NCBI RefSeq assembly: GCF_963378075.1 | Contig: NZ_OY726394.1 | Coordinates: 1,922,001-1,986,000, forward strand | Length of the DNA: 64,000 nt | Direction of reading: 5' to 3' | Origin: Mycolicibacter sp. MU0083 | Lineage (GTDB): Bacteria; Actinomycetota; Actinomycetes; Mycobacteriales; Mycobacteriaceae | Shown here: one piece after another, positions 26,638-35,651 of the stretch | How positions within the stretch are numbered: position 1 is the first letter of the stretch | How the letters are laid out: every line of letters begins with the position of its first letter | The notes under the pieces: model-generated | What the model saw: only the letters and a program-made list of their open reading frames with translations | The model's database searches: none | Told to the model about the DNA's origin: nothing | Made by a program: the position numbers and the translations under genes

Positions 26638-26658
26638 GCGCCCGTATATCGCGCAGCG

Positions 26659-26691
26659 CGGCAGCACACCCGATCGGTGGGTGTGCTGCCG
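26659..26691 (+). terminator. Hairpin terminator after esxN copy 1
   Basis: Perfect 13-bp arms cggcagcacaccc and gggtgtgctgccg around a 7-nt loop, 22 bases after the esxN stop. No long T run follows here. The identical hairpin follows the second copy. Confidence 0.75.
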
Positions 26692-26801
26692 CTTGCTGCA
26701 ATCGGCGGGTGGTGCCGAGCGGTCTCGCCCCGTCACGTGGTCCAATAGCCACGTACGCCACTAGCCAACTACAGCGACCAACCCGGTAGAGGAGGGTAGT
26801 G

Positions 26802-27701
26802 ATGGACCCGAGCACCCGCACCGACATCACCGTCAACGTCGAGGGCTTCTGGATGCTGCAGGCGCTGCTGGACATTCGCCATGTCGCGCCCGAATTGCGG
26901 TGTCGTCCTTACGTTTCCACCGACTCCAATGACTGGTTGTCCGAACATCCCGGGATGGCCGTGATGCGCGAACAGGGCATCGTCGTCGACGACCAGGTCA
27001 ACGAGACGGTCGCGGCACGGATGAAGGTGCTGGCCGCCCCCGACCTCGAAGTGATCGCACTGCTGTCGCTGGGCAAGTTGCGGTACGGCGTCATCGAAGA
27101 CGAAGACCAGGAGCCGGGAACCCGCGACATCCCCGACAACGAGTTCCGCGTGCTCCTCGCGCGGCGCGGCGAGCACTGGGTGTCGGCGGTGCGGGTGGGT
27201 ACCGATATCACCGTCGACGACGTATCGGTGACCGACGCGGCGTCGATCGCGGCGCTGGTGATCGACGGCATGGAATCCATCCACCACGCCGACCCCGCCC
27301 AGATCACCGCGGTCAACGTGCCGATGGAAGAGATGCTGGAGGCCACCCAGAGCTGGCAGGACTCCGGATTCAACATCTTCACCGGGGGAGACCTGCGCCG
27401 GATGGGTATCAGCGCGGCCACCGTCGCAGCACTGGGCCAGGCGCTGTCGGAGCCGGCCGCCGAGGCTGCGGTCTACGCGCGGCAGTACCGCGACGACGCC
27501 AAGGGGCCCAGCGCCTCGGTGCTGTCACTCAAAGACGGATCCGGCGGCCGGATCGCGCTCTACCAGCAGGCGCGCACCGCGGGCTCGGGTGAAGCCTGGC
27601 TGGCGATCTGCCCGGCCACCCCCCAACTGGTCCAGGTGGGCGTCAAGACCGTGCTCGACACCCTGCCCTACGGGGCCTGGAAAACGCATCGGAGGGTCTA
27701 G
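26802..27701 (+). CDS. espG5: ESX-5 specific PE-PPE chaperone EspG5
   Basis: 299 residues. EspG5 binds the tip of the PPE partner in the cytosol, keeping PE-PPE pairs soluble and marking them for ESX-5. The sequence follows Rv1794 closely from TDITVNVEGFWMLQALLDIRHVAPEL in two overlapping parts to the end (KTVLDTLPYGAWKTH). ATG at 26802 follows GAGGAGGG. A GTG immediately upstream (26799) is possible. It lies 164 bases after esxN, beyond the terminator, so it has its own promoter. Confidence 0.95.
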   Translation: MDPSTRTDITVNVEGFWMLQALLDIRHVAPELRCRPYVSTDSNDWLSEHPGMAVMREQGIVVDDQVNETVAARMKVLAAPDLEVIALLSLGKLRYGVIEDEDQEPGTRDIPDNEFRVLLARRGEHWVSAVRVGTDITVDDVSVTDAASIAALVIDGMESIHHADPAQITAVNVPMEEMLEATQSWQDSGFNIFTGGDLRRMGISAATVAALGQALSEPAAEAAVYARQYRDDAKGPSASVLSLKDGSGGRIALYQQARTAGSGEAWLAICPATPQLVQVGVKTVLDTLPYGAWKTHRRV

Positions 27702-27841
27702 GGGCCTGCGTGGGGGAACACTGGGCGCCGAAAGTCATGTGACGTATCGGAAAACGGCCGGTATACGCAATCGTGCGAATAGCATGAAGTGCCTTTAGAA
27801 TTGGACAGACTTTAAAAATGACAAATTGCGAGGCGACACCA

Positions 27842-27889
27842 ATGAGTTTTGCGGGGTCAGTATTCGGCGACCGAGTGGAGCAACTGTGA
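27842..27889 (+). CDS. Candidate 15-residue upstream ORF overlapping eccD5 start
   Basis: ATG at 27842 follows GAGGCGACACCA. The ORF MSFAGSVFGDRVEQL ends with TGA at 27887-27889, which overlaps the eccD5 GTG (27886-27888). This arrangement is typical of translational coupling. The preceding 100 bases are AT-rich and probably hold a promoter. Too short to exclude chance. Confidence 0.35.
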   Translation: MSFAGSVFGDRVEQL

Positions 27890-29400
27890 CCGCGGCGATC
27901 GAGGGGGCGCAGGCCGGCGGTGAGCTCGCACCGTCGGGGCCGCGGGCCGTGGTGGTCGGTGTCATGGCCGGCGAGGGCATCCAGATCGGAACGCTGCTGG
28001 ACGCCGACGCACCGGTCTCGGTGATGCTCGACCCGCTGCTGAAGGTGATCAACGGCCGCCTCCGGGAGCTCGAAGAACCCGCATTGGAGGCCGAGGGCCG
28101 AGGCCGCTGGGTGCTGTGTCTGGTCGACGGCACCGCGTTGCGGCCGAACCAGTCGTTGACCGAACAAGAGGTCTACGACGGTGACCGGCTGTGGCTGCGC
28201 TTCATCGAAGACCGGGAGAAGCGCTCGCCGGTCATCGAGCACATCTCTACCGCGGTATCGGTGAACCTGGCGAAGCGCTTCGCCCCGGTCGACGCGAAGA
28301 CCGCCGTCCGGGTCGGCGTGTCGACCCTGGTGTTGGGTGTGCTGCTGGCCACCGGACTGCTGTCGGCCTGGCGGGTGGAGCACGAGGGCTGGCTGACGGC
28401 CGGCTTCAGTGCGGGCCTGGCCTTCCTGGTGCTGATCGCCGCCGCGCTGATCCTGATGCAAGCGCGCAACGCCTCCGACCGTTGGGTCGGCGATGTCATG
28501 TTGGCCAGCGGATTGGTGCCGCTGGTGGTCGCCGCTGCGGCGGCCGTCCCCGGCGAAGTGGGCGCCGCCCATGCCGCACTGGGATTCGGTGTCGCCGGCA
28601 TCGCCGCACTGGCGGTCATCCGGCTCACCGGGCGACAGCTGGCCGCGTATTCGGCAGTCGCCGTCATCAGCGTGGCGGTGATGTTCGCCGGGGTGCTGCG
28701 AATGCTGTTCCTGACCGGAGCGGTGACCCTGATGACCTGCGTCTATCTGGCCAGCGTTCTCGCCTACCAGTGGGCGCCGTCGCTGTCGCGGTGGTTTGCC
28801 GGCCTGCGCCTGCCGGTCTTCCCGTCGGCTACCAGTCGCTGGGTGTTCGAGGCGCGTCCCGACCTGCCCACCACCGTGGTGAGCACCCCCGGCAGCCAGC
28901 CGACCCTGGAGGGTCCGGAGTCGATCCGCGAAGTGGTGCTGCGGGCCGAGCGGGCACGGTCGTTCCTCACCGGCCTGCTGACCGGATTGGGTGTGCTGAC
29001 CGCGGTGTGCATGGCCGGACTGTGCGACCCCCACACGGACCGGCCGTGGCTGCCGGTGCTGCTGGCGGGGCTGACGGCCGGGTTCCTGGTCCTGCGGGGC
29101 CGGTCCTTCCGGGACCGTTGGCAGGCCGTCACCGTGACGCTGACCGGCCTGGTGATCGTGGCGGCGGTGGTAGTGCGCTTCGTGGTGGTGGTGTGGACTC
29201 CCACGGCACTGGTGGTCGGGGTCGCCGTCGTGGTGCTGGTCCCGATGTTCGGGCTGCTGTCCGCGGTGATCGTGCCGAACACCATCTACAGCCCGCTGTT
29301 CCGCAAGTTCGTCGAGTGGATCGAATATCTCTGCTTGATGCCGTTGTTCCCGCTGGCACTGTGGTTGATGAATACCTATGAAGCGATCCGGTACCGGTAG
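27886..29400 (+). CDS. eccD5: ESX-5 membrane channel component EccD5
   Basis: 504 residues. The N-terminal ubiquitin-like cytosolic domain lies at about residues 15-105 and is followed by about 11 hydrophobic helices. EccD lines the membrane vestibule of the ESX complex as a dimer. The conserved stretches LPVFPSATSRWVFEARPDLP and the C-terminal YSPLFRKFVEWIEYLCLMP match Rv1795. The GTG at 27886 is chosen because it yields the Mtb-like N-terminus; an in-frame ATG at 27826 would add 20 residues. The end overlaps mycP5 by 23 bases. Confidence 0.95.
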   Translation: MTAAIEGAQAGGELAPSGPRAVVVGVMAGEGIQIGTLLDADAPVSVMLDPLLKVINGRLRELEEPALEAEGRGRWVLCLVDGTALRPNQSLTEQEVYDGDRLWLRFIEDREKRSPVIEHISTAVSVNLAKRFAPVDAKTAVRVGVSTLVLGVLLATGLLSAWRVEHEGWLTAGFSAGLAFLVLIAAALILMQARNASDRWVGDVMLASGLVPLVVAAAAAVPGEVGAAHAALGFGVAGIAALAVIRLTGRQLAAYSAVAVISVAVMFAGVLRMLFLTGAVTLMTCVYLASVLAYQWAPSLSRWFAGLRLPVFPSATSRWVFEARPDLPTTVVSTPGSQPTLEGPESIREVVLRAERARSFLTGLLTGLGVLTAVCMAGLCDPHTDRPWLPVLLAGLTAGFLVLRGRSFRDRWQAVTVTLTGLVIVAAVVVRFVVVVWTPTALVVGVAVVVLVPMFGLLSAVIVPNTIYSPLFRKFVEWIEYLCLMPLFPLALWLMNTYEAIRYR

Positions 29401-31186
29401 GGGCGTGCGTCGGCTGCAACGCACCGCGGCCGCCGGCGCCGCGATGATCATGGTCGCCAGCGGATCGCTGGCCGGTATGCCGGCCGCCGGTGCCATCGAT
29501 CCGCCGGGGATCGATCCCGCGGCCTTGCCGCCGGACGGCACGCCCGGACCGCCGCAGACCATGCGGCAGACGTCCTACTGCACCGAGGTCGGCGTGCTGC
29601 CGGACACCGACTTCCGCATCCAACCGGCGTACATGGACATGCTCAACCTGCAGGAGGCCTGGAAATTCGGCCGCGGGGCAGGCGTAACCGTCGCCGTTCT
29701 CGACACCGGGGTGACTCCGCACCCACGCATGCCCAACCTGATCGGCGGCGGCGACTACGTCATGAGCGGCGGCGACGGCCTGTCGGACTGTGACGCGCAC
29801 GGCACGCTGGTGGCGTCGCTGATCGCGGCGCTGCCGGACAACGGGGTGACACCGTTACCCCCGCCGCGTCAGACGCGTCGACCCCCGTCGGTGCCCACGA
29901 ACGAACCGCCGCCGCCGGTGCCGACGCCGCAGACCACCATCATGGTGCTGCCACCGCCCGCACCGGCGCCGCCCGCCGAGGGCGAGGAGCCGCCGAACGG
30001 ACCGGCACCGGCACCCCCTCCTGCTCCGGCGCCCCCTCCCGCGCCGGCGCCGGCGCCGGCGCCGGCTCCCGGGCCCGCCCCGGGTCCCGATGCGGGGGCG
30101 GCCGCTTCCGGATACATCACCGAGGGCACCGGCACCGCCGGAGCACGATCGGCGGGCTTCTCCGGGCGAGCACGCACGGCTCCGGTCGATTTCCGGGCAC
30201 CGAGCGCCCCACCGCCGGGCGGAGCACCGGATGCGTTCAGCGGGGTCGCTCCGGATGTGCAGCTGATCTCCATTCGGCAATACAGCGCGGCATTCGGCCC
30301 CAAGGAGCCGTTCGGCGACGGCATGGACCCGCAGTTGCGGGAGAAGACCGACGGGCTGCGGACCATGGCGCGGGCGATCGTCCACGCCGCGAACATGGGT
30401 GCGCAGGTGATCAACATCTCCTCGGCCATCTGCATGAACGTGCGGACGATGATCGACCAGGCCGACCTGGGCGCGGCGGTGCGCTATGCGGCGGTGGAGA
30501 AGAACGTGGTGATCGTCGCCGCCGCCGGTGACACCAGTTGGCGGGACTGCAAGCAGAACCCCACCTACAACGCGATGCGTCCGGACGACCCCCGCGACTG
30601 GAACGGGGTCAACACCGTGGTGACGCCCGCCTGGTATGACGAGTACGTGCTGACCGTCGGCGCCGTCGACGCCGCCGGCGCGCCGCTGTCCAAATCGAGC
30701 GTCGCCGGTCCGTGGGTGTCGATCGCCGCCCCCGGCACCAACATCGAGGGGCTCTCACCCCGCGACGACGGCCTGATGAACGCCGTCGACGGCCCGGAGA
30801 ATTCGCTGCTGGTCCCGTCCGGCACGAGCTTCTCGACCGCGATCGTCTCCGGGGTGGCGGCCCTGGTGCGGGCCAAGTATCCCGAGCTGTCGTCGCATCA
30901 GGTGATCAACCGGCTGATCCGTACGGCGCGTCCGCCGGCACGCGGCGTCGACAACGTGGTCGGGTACGGCATCGTCGACCCGGTCGCAGCACTGACCTGG
31001 GACGTCCCCGACGTGCCGGCGCAGATGCCGGAGCGGCTGTCGGCACCGCTGCAGGTGCCGCCGATGCCGCCCGAGCGGGACATGACCCCCGCGTGGGTCG
31101 CCGGAGCGGGGCTGTTGGCGGCACTCGCGGCCGCCGGTGTGGCGCTGGGAGTGGCAGCATTGCGACGATCGTCAAGGAACCGATGA
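29378..31186 (+). CDS. mycP5: ESX-5 mycosin serine protease MycP5
   Basis: 602 residues. A signal peptide of about 36 residues (cleavage near PAAGA-IDPPG) precedes a subtilisin domain. The catalytic Asp is in VAVLDTGVTPHP, the His is in CDAHGTLVAS and the Ser is in PSGTSFSTAIVSG. A long Pro/Ala-rich loop of about 100 residues is inserted after the His (near residues 158-270). A C-terminal membrane helix ends the protein. Mycosins sit on the periplasmic face of the ESX complex and stabilise it. ATG 29378 overlaps eccD5, and the stop overlaps eccE5 (ATGA). Confidence 0.95.
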   Translation: MKRSGTGRGVRRLQRTAAAGAAMIMVASGSLAGMPAAGAIDPPGIDPAALPPDGTPGPPQTMRQTSYCTEVGVLPDTDFRIQPAYMDMLNLQEAWKFGRGAGVTVAVLDTGVTPHPRMPNLIGGGDYVMSGGDGLSDCDAHGTLVASLIAALPDNGVTPLPPPRQTRRPPSVPTNEPPPPVPTPQTTIMVLPPPAPAPPAEGEEPPNGPAPAPPPAPAPPPAPAPAPAPAPGPAPGPDAGAAASGYITEGTGTAGARSAGFSGRARTAPVDFRAPSAPPPGGAPDAFSGVAPDVQLISIRQYSAAFGPKEPFGDGMDPQLREKTDGLRTMARAIVHAANMGAQVINISSAICMNVRTMIDQADLGAAVRYAAVEKNVVIVAAAGDTSWRDCKQNPTYNAMRPDDPRDWNGVNTVVTPAWYDEYVLTVGAVDAAGAPLSKSSVAGPWVSIAAPGTNIEGLSPRDDGLMNAVDGPENSLLVPSGTSFSTAIVSGVAALVRAKYPELSSHQVINRLIRTARPPARGVDNVVGYGIVDPVAALTWDVPDVPAQMPERLSAPLQVPPMPPERDMTPAWVAGAGLLAALAAAGVALGVAALRRSSRNR

Positions 31187-32349
31187 AGGCACAGTACGCA
31201 CTAGGTCTGAACCTGTCATGGCTGCGGGTCACCACGGTCTTTCTGATCGACGTGGGCATCCTGGTCCTCGCCGGCCGCTGGCCCGGTGACCCCAAGATCG
31301 CCGACTACGTGTGGTGGTCGGGGGTCGGTGTCGCGGCGCTGATCGGAATCATCGCGCTGGTCACCTACCGCCGGGTTCCGCTGAGCACCAGGTGGGCGGC
31401 CTGGGTGGCCGATCAGTTCACCGACCCCGAAGCCGCGCTCGAGCGTGGCCGGACTCCGGCGATCGATCACCACCGTCGCTTCGGCCGCGAGCCGGTCGGT
31501 GTCCGCGAGCACGAAGGCCGTCTGGTGACGGCCATCGCGGTGTCCGGCCGGCCGATACCGGCGAGCGGGCGGCATCGGCGCGACACCGACACGCTCCTGC
31601 CGATCGAGCGTCTGGCCGCCGGGTTGCGGCAGTTCGACGTTCGCCTCGACAGCATCGACGTGGTCTCGGTCGGAACCCGCGACGAGCCCCGCGCCGCCGC
31701 CGAGGTCGACATCGAGGAAGAGCCGTCGATGCCCGATAGCCGCCGCACCTGGATCGTGCTGCGGATGGATCCGCAGCACAACGTCAACGCGGTGGCCACC
31801 CGGGACTCCTTGGCGGCCACCATGGCGGCGGCGACCGAGCGGCTGGCCGAGGACATCGACAGCCGTCAGCTCAGTGCCCAGGTGGTCCGCGCCGACGAGT
31901 TCGACGACATCGACGAGGCCGTGTTGGCTGGTCTGGAGGCCGCGCAGCTGCGGCACCGGTTGTTCCGGGCCCGACCGCCCGGCCACATCGGCAACTTCTG
32001 GGTGTCGCCCCCCGACATCACCCCGGAGAACCTCGAGCATCTGTGGTACCCGGAGACTGACGCGACGGTGGTGACCGTGCGGCTCGCCCGGGGCGGGGGC
32101 CGCACCGCGGAGATCTCCGTGCTGGTGCGCTACCACAGCGCCGAACCGTTGAGCCGAAACGTGCGCGCCGCGCTGAATCGCTTCGTGGGCCGGCGGCAGC
32201 TGGACGCCGTCTGCGCCAGTCTCCCGGCACCGTCGGCGCTGCGCCGAATGGTGGTTCCGGGCCGGAATCTGCTGGACGGCGAGCATCTTCCGGTGTCGGT
32301 GGACGTGGTCGACGAGTACACGCCCGCGTCGGTCGGGGTGCGCGAGTGA
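31183..32349 (+). CDS. eccE5: ESX-5 peripheral membrane component EccE5
   Basis: 388 residues. Two N-terminal membrane helices (about 13-31 and 40-60) are followed by a cytosolic/peripheral domain ending in TPASVGVRE. EccE occupies the rim of the ESX membrane complex. ATG at 31183 overlaps the mycP5 stop by 4 bases, and its TGA overlaps the eccA5 GTG. Slightly shorter than the about 406 residues of Rv1797. The longer upstream frame from 30712 lies wholly in mycP5 and is rejected. Confidence 0.93.
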   Translation: MKAQYALGLNLSWLRVTTVFLIDVGILVLAGRWPGDPKIADYVWWSGVGVAALIGIIALVTYRRVPLSTRWAAWVADQFTDPEAALERGRTPAIDHHRRFGREPVGVREHEGRLVTAIAVSGRPIPASGRHRRDTDTLLPIERLAAGLRQFDVRLDSIDVVSVGTRDEPRAAAEVDIEEEPSMPDSRRTWIVLRMDPQHNVNAVATRDSLAATMAAATERLAEDIDSRQLSAQVVRADEFDDIDEAVLAGLEAAQLRHRLFRARPPGHIGNFWVSPPDITPENLEHLWYPETDATVVTVRLARGGGRTAEISVLVRYHSAEPLSRNVRAALNRFVGRRQLDAVCASLPAPSALRRMVVPGRNLLDGEHLPVSVDVVDEYTPASVGVRE

Positions 32350-34172
32350 CCGCACCCCAGTCGACGGACGCGCGCAATGCCATGGTCGCGGGCCTGCTGG
32401 CATCCGGGATCTCGGTCAACGGACTCCAACCCAGCAGCAATCCGCAGGTGGCGCGGCAGATGTTCACCACCGCCACCACGATCGACCCGAGCATGTGCGA
32501 CGCCTGGCTGGCCCGGATCCTGGCCGGCGACAACGACGTCGACGTGCTGGCGAACGCGTGGGCCACGGTGCGCACGTTCGGGTGGGAGATCCGCCGGCTG
32601 GGCTTGTCCGATCTGGAGTTTCGACCCGAAGTCTCCGACGGGATGTTCCTGCGGCTGCTGATCACCAGCGTGGAATCGTTGGCCGCCGCCTATGCCGCCG
32701 CATTGGCCGAGGCCAAGCGTTACGCCGAAGCGGCCGACCTGCTCGACGGCATCGAGCCGCGGAATCCCTTCGAAACCGAACTGGTCAACTACGTCCGCGG
32801 TCTGCTGTATTTCCGGACCGGACGATGGCCAGACGTGCTCAAGCAGTTCCCGGCGGCGGCACCCTGGCGTCAGCCCGAGCTCAAGGCCGCCGCGGCGGCG
32901 ATGGCCACCACCGCGCTGGCGTCGCTGGGCGTTTTCGAGGAGGCCACCCGGCGGGCACAGGAGGCCATCGAAGGCGACCGGGTACCGGGTGCGGCGAACG
33001 TCGCGCTCTACACCCAGGGGATGTGCCTACGGCATCTGGGGCGTGAGGATGAAGCCGCGGAGCTGCTGCGACGGGTCTACTCGCGGGACTCCAAGTTCTC
33101 GCCGGCACGCGAAGCGCTGGACAATCCCGACTTCCGCCTGGTGCTGACCGATCCGGAGACGATCGAGGCTCGCACCGACCCCTGGGATCCCGACAGTGCT
33201 CCGACCCGGGAGCAGGCCGAGGCCGACCGGCACGCCGAAGAGGCCGCCCGATACCTGGCCGAAGGCGATGCGGAGTTGGCGGCCATGCTCGGCATGGAAC
33301 AGGCCAAGCGCGAGATCAAGCTGATCAAGGCGACCACCAAAGTCAATCTGGCGCGCGCCAAGATGGGCCTGCCGGTGCCGGTCACCTCGCGTCACACCCT
33401 GCTGCTCGGTCCGCCCGGCACCGGAAAGACATCGGTGGCCCGCGCGTTCACCAAGCAGTTGTGCGGCCTGACGGTGCTGCGCAAACCGCTGGTGGTGGAG
33501 ACCAATCGCTCGAAGTTGCTGGGCCGCTACATGGCCGATGCGGAGAAGAACACCGAGGAACTGCTCGAAGGTGCGCTCGGCGGCGCGGTGTTCTTCGACG
33601 AGATGCACACCCTGCACGAGAGCGGCTACAGCCAGGGTGACGCCTACGGCAACGCCATCATCAACACCCTGCTGCTGTACATGGAGAACCATCGCGACGA
33701 ACTGGTGGTGTTCGGCGCCGGCTACGCCAACGCGATGGAGAAGATGCTTGAGGTGAACCAGGGGCTGCGCCGCCGGTTCTCCACGGTGATCGAGTTCTAC
33801 AGCTACACGCCGCCGGAATTGCTGGAACTGACCAAGATGATGGGTGCCGAGAACGAGGACGTGGTCACCGACGAGGCGGTCGAGGGCCTGCTCCCGTCCT
33901 ACACCCGGTTCTACGCCGACGAGAACTACTCCGAAGACGGGGACCTGATTCGCGGTATCGACGTCCTGGGCAACGCCGGATTCGTCCGCAACGTGGTGGA
34001 GAAAGCCCGCGATCACCGGAGTTTCCGTCTCGATGATTCTGAACTCGATGCAGTGTTGTCCGGTGAAGTCACCGATTTCAGCGAGGCATGGCTGCACAAG
34101 TTCAAGGAGCTGACCCGCGAAGATCTTGCCGAAGGTCTCAGTGCGGCGGTTGCCGAAAAGAAAACCTCCTGA
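32346..34172 (+). CDS. eccA5: ESX-5 cytosolic AAA+ ATPase EccA5
   Basis: 608 residues, CbxX/CfqX-type AAA+ protein. The N-terminal about 280 residues form TPR-like helical repeats. The ATPase domain has Walker A GPPGTGKTSVARAF near residue 356, Walker B AVFFDEMHTL near 415, and sensor/Arg-finger region GLRRRFSTVIEF. EccA is thought to free EspG from PE-PPE substrates. GTG at 32346 overlaps the eccE5 stop. The C-terminus ends in a Lys-rich tail. It is the last of the five-gene espG5-eccA5 run. Confidence 0.95.
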   Translation: MTAPQSTDARNAMVAGLLASGISVNGLQPSSNPQVARQMFTTATTIDPSMCDAWLARILAGDNDVDVLANAWATVRTFGWEIRRLGLSDLEFRPEVSDGMFLRLLITSVESLAAAYAAALAEAKRYAEAADLLDGIEPRNPFETELVNYVRGLLYFRTGRWPDVLKQFPAAAPWRQPELKAAAAAMATTALASLGVFEEATRRAQEAIEGDRVPGAANVALYTQGMCLRHLGREDEAAELLRRVYSRDSKFSPAREALDNPDFRLVLTDPETIEARTDPWDPDSAPTREQAEADRHAEEAARYLAEGDAELAAMLGMEQAKREIKLIKATTKVNLARAKMGLPVPVTSRHTLLLGPPGTGKTSVARAFTKQLCGLTVLRKPLVVETNRSKLLGRYMADAEKNTEELLEGALGGAVFFDEMHTLHESGYSQGDAYGNAIINTLLLYMENHRDELVVFGAGYANAMEKMLEVNQGLRRRFSTVIEFYSYTPPELLELTKMMGAENEDVVTDEAVEGLLPSYTRFYADENYSEDGDLIRGIDVLGNAGFVRNVVEKARDHRSFRLDDSELDAVLSGEVTDFSEAWLHKFKELTREDLAEGLSAAVAEKKTS

Positions 34173-34498
34173 GCTGCCAGTCTTCGAACAGGTGATTCAC
34201 AGCCACGTGACCGCCTGTCCGGGTTGACGGTCGCTGACACCGATGCCACCATGGCGCAGGTAAGGGGGTCGGCGCTGGTGCCCGATCCCGTTGATTTCTG
34301 TCGGTGTCAGGAGGTGAGGGCGCAACTTGTGTACCGGTGATTTCACTCGACCTGAATCGGCGGCTTCGGCCCGGTTCGGCATCGGCACCGTATTCGTTAT
34401 GTGATCAATCCGGCGTCGGCCACGCCCCGCTGCGCAGTGGGGACGGGCTGCGGGCTTCGCAGTCGGCCGATGACCGGCGTTCTCGGAGGAGGACCCCT
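34173..34498. other. Intergenic leader upstream of the second PE gene
   Basis: No lppT homologue or other gene is seen. At 34307-34320 there is tcaggaggtgaggg, an exceptionally good ribosome binding site followed by a GTG frame of only 8 codons (34314-34340). The PE gene's own site is GGAGGAGG just before 34499. A promoter is expected; TTGACG near 34226 is a possible -35. Confidence 0.45.
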
Positions 34499-34798
34499 AT
34501 GACTTATGTCCACACCCAACCGGAGGCGCTGACCGCGGCGGCGAGCAACCTGGCCGCCATCGGCTCGGCGCTCAGCGCTCAGAACGCGGCCGCCGCGGCA
34601 CCTACGACGGGGGTGGTCCCGGCCGCCGCGGACGAGGTCTCGGCGCTGACCGCCGCGCAGTTCGCTGCGCACGCCAGCATGTACCAGGCGATCAGCGCGC
34701 AGGCCGAGGCCATCCACCAGGCGTTTGTGGCCACGCTGAACACCAGCGCCAACACCTACGAAGCGACCGAGGCCGCGAACGCCGCGTCGGCCGGATAA
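34499..34798 (+). CDS. PE family protein, second copy
   Basis: 99 residues, PE domain only, with Pro-Glu at residues 8-9 and the YEATE export signal near the C-terminus. It differs from the PE at 25581 at many positions while keeping the same length, so it is an older duplicate than the adjoining esxM-esxN cassette. ATG at 34499 follows GGAGGAGG. Codon use is normal G/C-ending. Probable partner: the PPE at 36244. Confidence 0.92.
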   Translation: MTYVHTQPEALTAAASNLAAIGSALSAQNAAAAAPTTGVVPAAADEVSALTAAQFAAHASMYQAISAQAEAIHQAFVATLNTSANTYEATEAANAASAG

Positions 34799-34850
34799 CG
34801 TCTGAAAAATCTTTATTTCCAACAACTTTCACGAATAGAAGGAGAATACC

Positions 34851-35147
34851 GTGGCACGTTTTATGACGGATCCGGATGCGATGCGCGCGATGGCGGGTCG
34901 TTTCGATGTGCATGCGCAGACGGTGGAGGATGAGGCGCGTCGGATGTGGGCGTCGTCGACGAACATCTCCGGTGCGGGCTGGGGTGGTCTGGCGGAGCGG
35001 ACCTCGATGGACACCATGGGGACGATGCAGACGGCGTTTCGCAACATTGTGACGATGTTGCACAGCGTGCGTGATGGGTTGATTCGGGATGCGAATCACT
35101 ACGAGCAGCAGGAAGCTGCGTCGCAGCAGATCCTGTCGGGCAGCTAG
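34851..35147 (+). CDS. esxM: WXG100 protein EsxM, copy 2
   Basis: The protein is residue-for-residue identical to the product at 26036 (98 residues, GAGWGG turn, YEQQE signal). At DNA level only two bases differ in this gene and both are silent. The upstream leader (AGAAGGAG then GTG) is unrelated outside the ribosome binding site. The same AT-richer codon pattern is seen. It forms a dimer with EsxN; which copy is expressed when cannot be told. Confidence 0.95.
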   Translation: MARFMTDPDAMRAMAGRFDVHAQTVEDEARRMWASSTNISGAGWGGLAERTSMDTMGTMQTAFRNIVTMLHSVRDGLIRDANHYEQQEAASQQILSGS

Positions 35148-35167
35148 AGGCGAGAGGGAGTCCAGAG

Positions 35168-35452
35168 ATGTCGATCAATTACCAGTTCGGTGATGTCAAT
35201 GCTCATGGTGCGTTGATTCGTGCGCAGGCGGCGTCGTTGGAGGCCGAGCATCAGGCGATCGTGCACGATGTGATGGCTGCCGGTGATTTCTGGGGTGGTT
35301 CGGGTTCGGTGGCGTGCCAGGAGTTTGTGACGCAGTTGGGTCGCAACTTCGCGCTGATCTACGAGCAGGCCAATGCCCACGGTCAGAAGGTGCAGACCGC
35401 CGGCAACAACATGGCCAACACCGACGCCTCGGTGGGTTCCAGCTGGGCCTGA
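35168..35452 (+). CDS. esxN: WXG100 protein EsxN, copy 2
   Basis: 94 residues, identical to the product at 26353. By my reading five bases differ, all in third positions (for example taccag/tatcag and gagttt/gagttc). It lies 20 bases after esxM copy 2 and is followed by the same hairpin terminator. It closes the second PE-esxM-esxN unit just before the Mg2+-riboswitch leader of the PPE gene. Confidence 0.95.
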   Translation: MSINYQFGDVNAHGALIRAQAASLEAEHQAIVHDVMAAGDFWGGSGSVACQEFVTQLGRNFALIYEQANAHGQKVQTAGNNMANTDASVGSSWA

Positions 35453-35473
35453 GCGCCCGTATATCGCGCAGCG

Positions 35474-35506
35474 CGGCAGCACACCCGATCGGTGGGTGTG
35501 CTGCCG
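35474..35506 (+). terminator. Hairpin terminator after esxN copy 2
   Basis: Same perfect 13-bp stem and 7-nt loop as at 26659-26691, here followed by cgttgtttt, a T-rich tail that makes it a more convincing intrinsic terminator. Confidence 0.8.
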
Positions 35507-35611
35507 CGTTGTTTTGTGGAGGAAGTTTCCGATTTGCGGCCCGAGTCAAGTGTTTTGGGGCCGCGTGCGGCCGTAGGGGCCGTTATGTCGCGAGTCGCCC
35601 GGCGGTTCGGA

Positions 35612-35640
35612 TTGACCCTGCCGCGCGCCTGATGCACTAT
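35612..35640 (+). promoter_or_regulatory. Candidate promoter of the M-box leader
   Basis: TTGACC at 35612-35617 is separated by 17 bases from CACTAT at 35635-35640. Transcription would start near 35647, just before the M-box P1 stem. The -10 is imperfect. Confidence 0.45.
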
Positions 35641-35651
35641 GGTGAGACAAG

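Larger units (their letters stand above)
26036..26692 (+). repeat. esxM-esxN cassette, repeat copy A
   Basis: About 657 bp spanning esxM, the 20-bp spacer, esxN and the terminator. It matches 34851-35507 with no gaps and about 7 silent differences counted by eye. Identity begins at the esxM GTG and stops one base after the terminator stem. Confidence 0.9.
34851..35507 (+). repeat. esxM-esxN cassette, repeat copy B
   Basis: Second copy of the cassette at 26036-26692, same orientation, about 8.8 kb apart. It flanks the espG5-eccA5 genes, so recombination between the copies could delete or amplify them. Confidence 0.9.

Noticed and set aside
30712..31182. N-terminal extension of eccE5 into mycP5
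   Set aside because: It lies entirely in mycP5 in another frame and is Arg/Gly-rich; the ATG at 31183 gives the known EccE N-terminus.
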